This document shows, piece by piece, positions 1 through 11,441 of a stretch of 64,000 nucleotides of DNA. Source of the stretch: Saururus chinensis (taxonomy: Eukaryota; Streptophyta; Magnoliopsida; Piperales; Saururaceae); contig CP141144.1 of NCBI GenBank assembly GCA_035235625.1, positions 17,109,014 through 17,173,013 on the forward strand, written 5' to 3'. The notes beneath the pieces were generated by a model. That model was not told where the DNA came from. It did not search any database and saw only the letters and a list, made by a program, of their open reading frames with translations. The number at the start of each line of letters is the position of its first letter. Position 1 is the stretch's first letter. Both the position numbers and the translations under genes were made by a program.

Positions 1-430
1 ATACATGTACGACCTTACTCGTACAATCAGACTCGTACGACCTCACTCGTACAGTCTGCACAAAATCATACTTACTGTCTTACTCAGAAACATATTCTCA
101 CAATCGTACTCATACTCTTACAGTCGTGCTCATACTCATACGCTTACAGTCCTGCTCATACATACAGTCGTACTCACACTCATAATCGTACATATATCAA
201 CGACCACTGAAGCTCATTACAACTAATAAGCTCCAACGTCGAAATGGAAAAGAATGCCACTGGGGCAACACCTTAACCTCCGGGGAGTGACTAGACGCCA
301 TGGACTTTTCCGAAGGTAAGGCACGCCAATGCTCATGGGGCACTGGATCAAACAGGTAAGAGTAGATCCATGATACTACTTACCTGAGCGCGCAAACATA
401 AACACCCACACATAAGGGGTCATACAGTTG

Positions 431-563
431 CCCACCATAATGGGTCTTATAGTGTCATAGAATCGCCCACCATAATGGGTCTTATAGTGCCATAAAATTG
501 CCCACCATAATGGGTCTTATAGTGCCAGAGAATTGCCCACCATAATGGGTCTTATAGTGCCAT
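431..563. repeat. 35-bp tandem repeat, 4 copies
   Basis: The block CCCACCATAATGGGTCTTAT starts at 431, 466, 501 and 536, giving a regular 35-bp period with only a few changes between copies. It lies inside the large LTR and is not expanded in the related LTR at 49915-54855. Confidence 0.9.
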
Positions 564-640
564 TGCCACTCTTGGGCAGAAAACATACAATGCCACTTGG
601 GCAGAAACGTACAGTGCCACTCTTGGGCGGAAACATACAA

Positions 641-897
641 CGCTCTCAACAGAGCATCAAACGTCTGGGCATACACAGCACACAGACCAAATCAGAAACA
701 TACGTCGCTCTCAACAGAGCATCAGACGTCTGGGCTTCATACAGCACGCAGACCAAGTCAGAAACGTACATCACTCTCAACAGAGCATCAAACGTCTGGG
801 CTTATACAGCACGCAGACCAAATCAGAAACAACGTCGCTCACAGCAGAGCATCAGACGTCCGGTGCTCTACACAGCACACAGACAACATCCCGCAGG
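641..897. repeat. ~65-bp tandem repeat, 4 copies
   Basis: Units beginning CGCTCTCAACAGAGCATCA start near 641, 706, 772 and 836. Spacing is 64-66 bp and the copies have diverged slightly. The related LTR keeps a single unit near 51246 (CTCTCAACAGAGCATCAAAC), so the array is a local expansion. Confidence 0.88.
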
Positions 898-1628
898 ATA
901 AACACCATGGCAAGACATGATAAATGCTCGGCCGACTCACTAGCGGCCAACTCAAACACGGAACTTAATCCGTCGAACCCTCAGGTCTCAAACTCACAAC
1001 GCTATCATTAGCTATGCTTATAATTCAAGTTTGAATTAAGTACATTATGCGGTACAATTATGCCACACAACTCATAGTCCTCGACTGGTCAAACTACAGC
1101 TGAGCCCGATTCGAAACCCATGTTCATCAGGGCAGCAGACTTCACTTACCCGTCCACATCATGGACAAAACTCATCGTATGCCAAACCCTTACAGTCTTA
1201 CACTTCGCCATCCATCTTATGGCCAAATCCTCTTACGCTGACATCCTCAAATAACGCTCCTCAGAGCCAACCCAGTTGTTGCCCTCTTACTTATGTCTCA
1301 CTTATTATACTTACTTTTCACTTCATAATCCGTACGTTATGTTTGTACAATTATGAACACTCTTACTGTCTGACAATCGCCCAACATACAATCCACCCCA
1401 AACTGATCCATTCTAATCCTTGCCCGTCATACTCATATCCTCTGTCATACGCTTACACAACCGCATCCAAATTCAGACAGAGCTTCCATCACCTCTTACT
1501 GTCCATGGCCCATACCTCTGCCCACAAACACATACGCACATCCAAAGCATAGGCAAAATGCCATCATACACATGTATGTCTCACACATACGTATAACATA
1601 CACATATGGTCATACATACATAACTTAC

Positions 1629-1899
1629 AAACATGCACGCTAGCCATCACTAGCACATGCATACTTTCATACATACTCCAAACATGCACGCTAGCCATCA
1701 CTAGCACATGCATACACGTTAAACATGCACGCTAGCCATCACTAGCATATGCATACATTCACACATACATCAAACATGCACGCTAGCCATCACTAGCACA
1801 TGCATACATCAAACGTACACGCTAGTCATCTCTAGCACGTGCACACACATTCTTACATGCTTCAAACATGCACGCTAGCCATCACTAGCACATGCATAA
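1629..1899. repeat. Array of six GCTAGCCATCACTAGC units
   Basis: Six copies of a unit with core ACGCTAGCCATCACTAGCAC, each flanked by ATGC-rich spacer of varying length; a seventh, decayed copy lies near 1924-1950. The core contains an imperfect inverted pair (GCTAG / CTAGC), so each unit could form a small hairpin. It lies inside the large LTR. Confidence 0.85.
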
Positions 1900-3817
1900 C
1901 CCATACATAGCATACTGACATATTTGCTAGCCATCGCCAGTGCATACATAATCCACATCCATATAAAACATGCATACATCTCATGCATATCAATCATGCC
2001 ATACAATCATGCTTACACGCACATCATGCAATCGGATCGTTACTTAACATCCAAGCATGGAATCATACAATCCTAGCATGCTGCTACTCATTCAAAGCAT
2101 GCTTCATGAATTTATGAGTTCAAAGCTCCCCTACCTCATAATCATGACGTTCGATGGCGAGCACACGATGGTGGCGGCATCGGCGGCAGAGTTGGCGGTC
2201 AAAACTGTTGCCTGGCTGAGAGAGCTGCTGTCCCGAGGATTTTAGGATGCGCCGGAACTATCACGGCCAAACAGAGTGTCAGAAATCAATGCGGTAAAAC
2301 CTGCGATCCACGGCGGCACACTAGGGCGGCCGGGAGAAATATCGTGCCAACATATGTGGCGGTGCGACCATAGGTCGAGGGTGTACACTCTAAAGATCGG
2401 CCGGTGGCTAAAACGTGCTCAGCCGGCCACAAGACGTCGAAATCGGCCGTGGACAGCACCCAATGGCGATGATTTCGGTCAACAAAGGCCCACATACGGG
2501 CAGAGAGCGTGGGGCAACGCTCGAGAACAAAGGAGAGGTGGAGGACGGCTCTAGTGGTCAACTCCACTCGGTGGCAAAGCCAACCGATGGTTAGGCGGCA
2601 CAAATGCGGCGCCTAAACCCAGAAGTACACGAGTGGCCACATGCGCACGCGGCCCAAAAGGGCGGGGGAGATGGCTGAAATGAGGCGACTCAGGGCCCAC
2701 AAAAGCCAACAGGGCTAAGGCCCTTAGCTGTGGCCAATCTAAGCGGCGACATCGCCGATCGCCACCCACAACCAAAACCCATGGTGCGGGCAGCTGTGCA
2801 TCTCGCACGGTATAGGGCAAATGACAAGTGGCCCATTCTGAGCGGAGTGTATAATTGGGCCAAGTGGGGCTGACCCTCACTATCGCCGAGCTGGAGCAGA
2901 GCCCGCGATGGCTAAATGGCCCATAAATCGCCGATGACCACGGCCCAAGACGCACCCAAAGCGTCTAATCGGGCGGAGCAAGGCAATAGGGGCGAGGCGG
3001 GGTCGGAAACGGTAACCCCCTACCGACACTAAGTCGAGGTAGGCTGGACGGAGTCCATCCGGTGGCCGGACGACGACCGGAAACACACCGGCGTCCAAAA
3101 CATCCCACGGACAGTGAGATGCAAATAGTAACAAAAACCCGACCAAAAGATCGGTAGCTCACCACGGAGCGAAGAAAGCATGGCGGCGGCTCTAGCCAGC
3201 GCCTATGGGTTCCTAGCGGCCAACTAAACATAAGTCTAGTTGAGAGCGGCCGCAAACGATGTCAAAATCGTACACCCACAATGCAAAAACGGGATTGAAG
3301 GAGAGAAAAACCCGAAAAAAGGTTCGGTACCTCGTGGAGGAGCGAAGAGGCCGTGGCGGCGGTCATGGCCGGTACCTACGGACTCGTGGCGGTGAGGCAA
3401 AGCGGATCCTGACAAGAATCGAAGGAATCCGATGACGGAGGAGGGAGAACGGAGCGACCGGATATGCCCTCGGGTTTTCTCAAAAACTCACTGGACGTCA
3501 TTTCTGTTTTTCTGGATGTCGGTTCTGTGAAAACCGATGGGGAGGAAGATGTATATAGTTAATCTTTTTAATTTTTACATCTACGTCCCCAATGCGCGTT
3601 AACCCACTGGTTACGCGTCGAACCTCCAAATTTTGCGTCGTAAGCGCGCAGCGAGGCCCGTGGCCCGCGACTAAGCCCCACACCCAACTCTACGGGTTTA
3701 AATACGGAGGAAATACACAGATACGCATACGCTGAAACATCACATTTTCCTGCCGAAAATGACCAGAAAAATGACAAAAAAATCCCAAAAAATCGTAGAA
3801 AAATCAGGGACCTTACA

Positions 3818-4390
3818 GTAGAGCTCTCCTAAGCCTCCCAATCTTAGCCCACCTCAAATGGGGAAAGAGGCTAAGGTTATTGGGTCTAGAATGAACACAA
3901 AAAGAGAATAAGTAAACTCACTTATATGGAATGAACCCAAAAATGAATTTGACCAAGCCTAAGCCTATTTAAAAAGTTAAGTGAGGGTTGGAAGCCCAAG
4001 AAGGGTGGCACATTGCCCGATATGGACGTAGGTCCTAGGGTGGGGCCGACTTCCTTAATTAAATACAAAAATGACACCAATTAGTGTGGCACTCGGTGGA
4101 TTAAGCTAGACACTAATGATTTTTAATTAAAAATTAAATTAAACCCAAAAAAATTCATAATTAAAACCAAACCATCACAAAAAAATAAAAAACAAACCAA
4201 AAACAACATAACTTTACACTAATAAAAAAATATTAGAACTTTCATATCTTACATTTAATTCTTAATATGAGCAACAAGTACAATAGTTAATACATTTATC
4301 TTAAATAGCCCTTTATTGAGATATTACGAATTTATCAAAGTCAAAAATTAATTTGAACCCCTTCTTGCTCAACAATGATTAATATACCAA
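3818..4390. other. Spacer with no recognisable gene
   Basis: AT-rich non-coding DNA. The part near 3870-3930 weakly resembles the copia LTR at 15360-15440 (a GGCTAAG block followed by AAACTCACTTATATG), so it may be an old LTR scrap. Nothing else is supported. Confidence 0.4.
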
Positions 4391-5560
4391 ATTTTTCCAA
4401 ATTTCTAGCACATGTAGCACATCGTGAAGAGTGAGTTCCTTATCTGAAGTCATCTTCTTGAAAACTACTTTTATAGTATCTTCAACCTTAGAGGTCAAAG
4501 AATTGCCCATAAACAATTGTTCTCTATTTTTTACAAGTTAATAAGTTGAGAACATTTTCTTGTTTGAGCATATATGTCGTGGCCTCAATGTCCACCCACC
4601 AATCTCATTCATTAATGAGTAAATTCACTTTAGAGATTACTGCTAAAAGACTGATCTCATAACATCATTAAAGAGATTTTCTACTTGAGTTGCATTGGCT
4701 TGTGCATTCGCTTCTTCTACTTGTGACAATCCTCAGCCTTGTGGCCTTGTTCATCACATACATAGCACTTGCCTTTGAATTTGGCCTTTGTAGAGTCATT
4801 ATTTGACTGATCAAAATGCTTCCTCTTCTTCTTGTTGTTGTTGGTTTCCTCTTGTTATTGGCTTTATGCCCTTGTTCTACCACATTGATCTTTGCTTCCA
4901 TGGAATTGTTTTTATTGTTCTACTTTTCAAAAGCCTAGTTGTTTTCCTCATTCCTAAATCCTCAACCTTACTATTAAGTCCTCCTTGTTCATCTCCTTGC
5001 GCTTATACTTCAAATAGTTCTTAAAATCCTTCTAAGATAGTGATAATTTTTCAATCATAGAAGCTAGTTGGAATGATTCACTCAAGATTGTACCTTCTGC
5101 ATTAATATCATATAGAATTACTTAGAGTTCTTGGATTTGTTTTATGAGAGCCTTGGAATCTGTCATCTTGAAGTCTAAGAATATGCTTAAAATAAATTTC
5201 TTCATGTCGGCATCCTTCGTTTTGTACTTCTTGTCTAGGGATTCATATTTTGTCCAACCCGTTGAGAATGTAATTCATGCAAAAGAAATCTGCATGCTTC
5301 CATGTATCCATTACAGCAACAACCTACTTATCACCCTCTTTCTCTTCAGTGAGTACTAGAACATCTTCATGAAGAAATCATGTCAAATTTAGTGTGGCGA
5401 GATAAAACATCATCTTTTGTTGCCATTTTTTGAAATTTGCACTGCTAAATTTTTGCAACTTCTGTTCCATAGTTTATCATAACTAGAGTAGTCATCGGTG
5501 TGATAACAATGGTAATCTCAATTGTCATTTGTATTTAGAACAGAAGATTGTCTCATATAC
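4390..5560 (-). mobile_element. Decayed Ty1/copia gag-protease fragment
   Basis: Read on the minus strand with stops and frameshifts, this encodes copia gag features: a UBN2-like stretch (LYD..., KDFKNYLKYKRKEMN near 5000-5100) and a CCHC zinc knuckle at 4726-4767 (C-x2-C-x4-H-x4-C, CYVCDEQGHKAEDC). Downstream is a broken protease start near 4560-4600, where the usual WWVDTGA reads WVDIEA. No integrase, reverse transcriptase or paired LTRs are visible, so it is a truncated remnant. Its gag is of the same type as in the plus-strand copia element at 15.3-21.1 kb, suggesting one family. The limits are approximate. Confidence 0.75.
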
Positions 5561-5756
5561 AGGTTTGTGAAATCCAAACTTAGTATTTGACAACCGTGTA
5601 CAAGGGGCATGACAACCTTACACAAGGGTATGACAACAATATTCTACAATAATACAATATACAAAGCAATACAATATTGTACACAGTTACAATAATTTAA
5701 TTAGCAAAAAATTAAATTTGGATTTTACAAATGTAAACAAAATAAGTAGTTTCCAA

Positions 5757-5870
5757 CAATCACCATGTTAAAAACCCCATTGAGGAAAAAGAGCTCGTCA
5801 AGTATCGCCTTGAACTCTTTTCGTTGTGATGATCAACCTCTGAACCTCAAACGCATCGAAATTGATACCA
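5757..5870 (-). pseudogene. Scrap of a second P450 copy (middle of exon 1)
   Basis: About 110 bp match, in the same orientation, the P450 exon 1 segment at roughly 7305-7415 (shared TTGAACTCTTTT and TGAACCTCA blocks on the plus strand). On the minus strand this is the segment around KEFKGMLDEYFSLNGFFN of the neighbouring gene, with substitutions and a disrupted frame. It sits just beyond the 3' end of the main P450 pseudogene, so it is either a relic of a tandem P450 copy or an internal duplication. Nothing of the haem-binding end is present. Confidence 0.75.
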
Positions 5871-6034
5871 TCTTGGTTAACTATTTCTCCCTAAAAACTA
5901 AAGCATTAAGTACATTTTTAACATTAACACACATACTGGCACTAAAACCTACAAATGAAGAAGTTTTTTTGGCTAAAGTAAGTTGGAAGCACCAACCAAC
6001 ATAAAACAAGAAAGCATGGACATAATTTACACTA

Positions 6035-8006
6035 CTAAATGTAAACATGAGGCGGAAGTCGAGGGTCACCTATGGCCATCAAGGGAGCTTTCCGGCGCAT
6101 AGACAGCCCACATATCTCATCCATGTTCATTCCCCCAGGCGTTATGTTTCCAGGCAACTTCCAGTGAAATCCATGCAAGAGGTTGGAAAGCAACAACTGA
6201 ACGAATTTCAGCCCCAAGTTGTAAGCTGGGCACATCCTCCTTCCTGCTCCAAAAGGCAAGAAGTTGAAGTCCTGGCCTTTCATGTCAACTGAGAGCCCCA
6301 AGAACCTCTCAGGTTGGAACTCCTCTGGAGAGTCCCAAATCATGGGGTCTCTCATAATGGACCATGTACTGACAAGTGCTCGAGTCCCTGACGGGATATC
6401 ATAGCCATCGACTTTGCAGTTCTCTCTAGCTAAGTGTGGTGTGAGTATTGGCACAATAGGATGCAACCTGAACGTCTCCTTGATGATAGCATCAATATAT
6501 GTCAACTTGTCCATGTCCTTTTCCTCAACCCATCTTTCCTTCCCCACCACTCTGTCTAACTCTTCCCACACTTTGTCCAACATTTGTGGATGTTTCAAAA
6601 GCTCTGATATTGCCTACTCCACTGTAACTGATGAGCTTTCTGTCCCACCGGCTATCAGTTCCTGTTTCAAGTATAGCAATAAACATCTGGATGCTGTCAC
6701 TCAAATGAAGCAACAATTCTGCAACTGACATTCCATGAGGTTCAATATGGAAAATTTTCACTTCAGTTACTAAACAACAAATCCTATAGGATAGAATTTA
6801 AAGGAATCATGCTTTGGAAGTAGAATAAATATTAATAATAGACCAAAGAGCAGAGGGAGTGATCCAGCCAAACAAATGCTGAGATAAATGTTGATTTACT
6901 AGGATTGTATAATATGAATAACTTGTAGTGCAATTTGTAATGCGCTAAGGCAACATTCGTTTTAAGGCAATTTGTAATACGCCTGCAACATTCCCGAGGC
7001 ACAAATAAAACAGTAACAGCCAAAAGCTAATTGCACATAATGCATGCCCAAACAATGTCATAAATACCTTTGTGAGGGCCATGACATTCTCCCTACAGAG
7101 CTTGATTTCAAGATTAGGCTCAGCTGCTTGCTGCAACAGCACATCAACCATATCCTTTGGGACAAAATCCTTGGTATGCATCCATCTGGCCTTATGTTCA
7201 TTGATCACATGTTCGGCAAAGCGATCAAATTTCTTGCTCACTGCCTTCATCCTCTTAATGTATCCTTGAAGATCAAGGAAGTCAATCCAGGGTATGAAAT
7301 CACCAATGTTGAAAAACCCATTGAGGGAAAAGTACTCATCAAGCATTCCCTTGAACTCTTTTGGTGTGATGACCGAGCTCTGAACCTCAGACTCATCCAA
7401 GTACTTCTTGCCCAAGACCATGCGGCATATAATGTTGAGACCCACAGTTGAAAGGCTATCCCTGAGGTTGATTGAATTGCCGGACATAGTGAAGAGGCCT
7501 GATACAAGGGCTTTAACTTCCTCTACACGGATGTACTCAAATGAGTCTAGCCGGCGAGTGCTGACCAGCTCTAAGGCATACATCTTGCGTGCTTGGCGCC
7601 AATAGGGGCCATAGGGAGACCAGGTTATGTTGGAAGAATTGTGGCCAGTGTACTTTCCAGCAGCTGTTTGTGGCCTAGAGGCAAAGTTGGTATCATGAGT
7701 CTTAAGTATTTGCTTTGCCATATCAATGGAGGAGGCGACTATCACGGGGCAGGGACCAAACCAGAGTTGCATGAGGGGACCAAATTTAAGAGAAAGATCA
7801 TGGATTGACCGGTGTGGCAAGGGACCAAGGAGGTTTAGGTTTCCAACAATCGGCCATGGCTTGGGTCCAGGCGGTAAGTTCAGTTTTCGGGGCTGCAGGG
7901 TCTTGGACAACAGAACAACTGATACAAATAATGCTGCTACATACATAGCCCACATAAGAGATCCAATGGCCATGGCAGGGCTGGAAGTCTCTGATGCAGT
8001 GATCAT
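6035..8006 (-). pseudogene. CYP92-like cytochrome P450 with one nonsense codon
   Basis: Two exons on the minus strand: 8006-7068 and 6661-6035, intron 7067-6662 (GT-AG). The product would be 521 residues, usual for a plant A-type P450 (an ER-anchored, haem-thiolate monooxygenase). Visible features: an N-terminal membrane anchor (about 15-35), the proline hinge PPGPKP (45-50), the I-helix motif AGGTESS (317-323), the K-helix ETFR (375-378), PERF (430-433) and the haem loop FGAGRRMCPA with Cys457. The N-terminal half and I-helix fit the CYP92 family best; substrate unknown. One lesion is clear: the codon after VTVE, a conserved Trp in the family, is TAG at 6616-6614. Intron removal also leaves no counterpart of the usual four residues before ELIAGG, so the acceptor may have shifted. 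A second in-frame ATG at 7973 (MAIGSLMW) could be the real start. Everything else is open, so loss is recent, or the stop is an allele or sequencing error. Confidence 0.88.
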
Positions 8007-8253
8007 CTGCTGTCATCAAACAGCAGCCAGGGCAGTTTCATTCAGACAAATTTAAAATACTTAAATGACAATTCAAGCTGAAAACTTTGTGACAATAAGT
8101 CTTTTCTTATGTTTTTGTTCCTTCTTTTATTTATATCTCCATCAAGAAAAAATACTAATTAGGTTAGTACTTGGGGTCAATCCAAATGCTCAAATACATG
8201 CTCAATTAGGCCAGTTCTACTGGGAGAAGCTTTTAAGAGATTGAGCGCTTCAA

Positions 8254-8495
8254 ATAATGCTGCCAGCTGCTTCAAACATAGGCCATGGCAGAGCTGGTAG
8301 TCTCTGATGCAGTGATCATCTAATATCGTCAAACAGCACAGCAAAAACAGCCTGTTCTAAGATTAATTTAAAGAACACAAATAACAAAACTCAAGCAGAA
8401 AATTTTGTTATAGGAAGATTGTATCATGCTTCTTTTCTCTCTTTTATTTACATCTTCACCAAAAAGAATCTTACTAGGAAAGCCTTTGGGACAAT
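8254..8495. repeat. Diverged duplicate of the P450 start region
   Basis: This segment repeats 7926-8170 in direct orientation. Both contain AGTCTCTGATGCAGTGATCA, the minus-strand start region of the P450 (MITASET...). In this upstream copy the frame reaches a stop soon after the second methionine, so it is a dead 5' end. The match continues into the leader or promoter sequence (TTTATTTA-CATCTTCACCAA versus TTTATTTA-TATCTCCATCAA). Confidence 0.8.
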
Positions 8496-8739
8496 TATGT
8501 AAGATAACCAAGTTTCTCAAATGTTGGAGCGGTTAAGAAAGGGTCATTATAATATTTAATTCAACTCAACACTCCCCTGACATGTACAATCACCCACCAA
8601 AGCTTAGCACTTGTACTGTTGTACATAAGAGGAGAGAGGAGGAGAATAAAACACAAATTGGAGGACAAATGCTTCCCGCCGGATTTAAACCCAAAGATAC
8701 CAAGTAAGATAACCAAATTTCCTAAAAGTCCCAAAAGCT

Positions 8740-8830
8740 CAACTCAACAAATTCAACTGCTCAATCAGGCCAGTTCAACTGGGAGAGCTTCTTTAGAAAT
8801 TGAGCTCTTCGAAGTATTTTGCTTACCTTG
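8740..8830. repeat. Third copy of P450 upstream sequence
   Basis: The block CAATCAGGCCAGTTCAACTG followed by GGGAGAGCTTC matches 8199-8260 (CAATTAGGCCAGTTCTACTG). Together with 8254-8495 it shows that the 5' flank of the P450 was duplicated in tandem and then decayed. Confidence 0.65.
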
Positions 8831-9190
8831 CATCCCCCTCCCCACAAATAAAGGCAGCATAATATCAAAATGGTTCTGAAAAGATCAATAAGGAATATCA
8901 GAAGGAAATAACTCCTAAAGAAATGAATAAATTTAGTGGTAATTTTTCCCTGTTTTAAGTGAAAACCAAATATTATTTCACCAATCGACATTTTGCAAAA
9001 CAAAACAGCAGAAACTAAGAAGCCACAAGATTTAAAGAGGAAACAGAGGTGATACCTAAAGCAGCAAAATTTTGTCTTTTTAGATTAGCCGTATTGGTTT
9101 CAAGCTTGAGCTGCTAGTGTGCACTGCCGTAATGGATACCTAAATGTTATCCATAAAGCAACGGCTCATGGACTCCAAAGACTGGACTTA
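8831..9190. other. Spacer with no recognisable gene
   Basis: AT-rich DNA with only short frames on both strands. Nothing supportable is seen. Confidence 0.5.
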
Positions 9191-9199
9191 CATGTCAAG

Positions 9200-9620
9200 A
9201 TCATCCCCCCGGGCCACCGCCCCCCCGCCCTTTTCTTTGTGCGACTGTGGCGGCTCTAGCAAGAGAATCGCGGCTATATGACAGAAAAGATATATTCACA
9301 AGGCAGTATGACGACCGCGTCTTGTGATCATAGCCCCACAAAAGGTTCATCTTGTAGGAAAGTCGAAGTGGGACGCTTTCCGTGGAACATTTCATTTCCA
9401 GATTTGGCTGCCACAGCTCGTCAGAGGACAATGACTTCACTGGGCATTGTCCTCAGCCATGGAGTTTTCTCGTAGATGATGCTCTCCCATGTGGCAATGA
9501 AGAAGATGTGTGTGCCCTTATTGTTCTGGTATAGGATCCAAAGTCTAAGAACGAACCAAGATGAGGCTCGTAGAACTGAAGGAAAACGAAGATACATCAT
9601 GCGATATTCCACATTCCACT
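9200..9620 (-). other. Compositionally distinct, partly open segment of unknown origin
   Basis: About 420 bp with clearly higher GC than its flanks. Two minus-strand frames abut with a frame change near 9421-9440: a 63-codon frame ending at 9421 and a 79-codon frame ending at 9201. The latter runs into a G-rich stretch opposite CCACCGCCCCCCCGCCC. Residues look protein-like (many W, Y, F and L) but I recognise no family. It could be an inserted gene fragment or organelle-derived DNA; neither is supported. Confidence 0.25.
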
Positions 9621-9789
9621 TGCTCCTATTGAAGAAGGAACACTTACAATCTTAATAACAACACTGCAGCTGGGTTTGTCTTCACTTTCTATAGCAACTC
9701 TAATAGGGGTTAAACTTTGAAGTTAAATTTGAGTTGCACCGAGTGCAAGCTCGAACAATTGCTTCGGGAAATGACTAAGTGAGTCTGTA

Positions 9790-9850
9790 AATAAATAAAT
9801 AATAATAATAATAACAATAATACTAATAATATTAATAACAACAACTACTT
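9790..9850. repeat. (TAA)n-type microsatellite
   Basis: An imperfect run of AAT/TAA triplets with interruptions. Confidence 0.85.
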
Positions 9851-9929
9851 CTTTTATAGAGGAATTTATGTATTGACAAATCTCATAAAACAGTAACACT
9901 TTCACATGTCCAGAATCTATTTTGTATCT

Positions 9930-11408
9930 TACATTTATAATGGTGTTTGTTATGTGTTAAAATTTTGGTATTTTGTTGTTTAATTATATTAGTTGAAGAC
10001 TAACTATTAGTAGCTTTAATATTTTGGCTTGTAACTTTGGTATTATAGTATGTAACTTTGGTAATTTTGTGGTATTAAATTAGCATAATATCAAACTACT
10101 AGCAAGTCTACTAACAAGCTGAGCTTGTTCTACTCGAATCAACTCGGATTGGGCTCGATTTGTGTTCAATTCAAACTCGAACCTAAGCAAGCCTGACTTG
10201 AACATGTATTAGATTGAATCGACTCAAAACCTTATCAAATTTACTCAAAGAATTAACTCAAACTCTACTTGGTTTGTTCTAAATGACTTCTTATATATTA
10301 TATAAATTTCTTAGCTTTTACTTTTCATATACCTATAATATCTATGTTATTTTATGAAAATACATATATTATATATACATTAATGCATGGTATATAATAA
10401 TCATATTATGCTGTTAAATTTCAAGAAAATATAAGCCCTACCACTAATAAAAGTGAGATGGTAGGTACGATAAAAATTAATTATTCATATCCTATTGATG
10501 CAACAGCTCAAGTTGAACAAAATTTCAGAACAAAAATGGAGATTCACTAAGAAGAAAACATATTATAGAAGAACAAGGTGAGATTCAACCTCTCGTTGGA
10601 TCTGCAACTTCAGCTCAAACTGAGCTCGAGGAAACCCTCATTTTGGAACAACCAAATTCATGTACAAACAATCAACAACAAATCTAATTACAGTTGTAAT
10701 TCTATTTATACTAAACGAACATTCTTCACTCAGATGACATGGATTTGTTTTTAATAGTGACGACATTTATATTTGATTCTGTTTCCATTCACTGTTTAGG
10801 CCACCAGAAGAAGAAGAAGATTAACGAACTTAACGGTAACATTATTTAGATCAAAATGTCTTAAGTGCCCTTTCCAAAATCAAGTATTCACCCAATTTAC
10901 CAACATAATAGCTTTTGGTCCGTTAGTGATTACCAAAAGTACCCCTTTCATTTTTAAAACTTGTTCACCTGTTTTGACCAAATGCTTAAACCAACTCATT
11001 CCTTCACCCAGTTATGACATATCATTATGCTTATGCATAAGATTGTCCTTAATCATCTATACAATACTAAATATACATTCATGCCTAGTATATAATATGG
11101 TATATAATGCCCATAGTATGCTATTGCATTTCAAGAAAATATTAATCCTACTTCTAATAAAAGTGCATGAGAAGGTGGGTGTGATAGATTCTTTTTATTC
11201 TTATTCTAGCCTTAATCATCTATATAATATTATTTAATTTTAAAATACTAGCCTTAATCATCTTAATCTTAATAAATATAAATATGCAATTTTACTTGTA
11301 TAATAATTTTTAATTCAACCAATCATATTGGTTTAGAATTGTAGATCTAGATTTTGGCTACTAATATATATCCAATTAATCAAGTTTAGATTTTTACTTA
11401 TATATCCA

Positions 11409-11441
<33 letters not shown>

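Larger units (their letters stand above)
1..3817 (+). mobile_element. 3' part of a very large LTR (retrotransposon LTR or solo LTR)
   Basis: This stretch matches, in the same orientation, the solo LTR at 49915-54855. The match is clear near 215-400 versus 50930-51110 (shared blocks such as GATCCATGATACTACTTACC), again near 2100-2240 versus 52310-52440, and at the 3' end (a run rich in AGAAAAATC followed by CCTTACA here and TGTTACA there). The 3' terminus is placed at 3817; the next five bases (GTAGA) would be the TSD, but the 5' end and its flank lie outside the window. Judging from the other copy, about 800 bp are missing on the left. ORFs inside it are short, overlap on both strands and match no family I recognise. 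Whether this is a solo LTR or the 3' LTR of a full element cannot be decided here. Confidence 0.75.

Noticed and set aside
641..1899. Regularly spaced repeats that look superficially like a CRISPR array
   Set aside because: The units are tandem or irregularly spaced, spacers are not unique, and the context is a plant LTR.
2286..3255. Several overlapping frames of 88-134 codons on the minus strand
   Set aside because: They lie in the GC-rich part of the large LTR, overlap in different phases, start at non-ATG codons in part and match no family.
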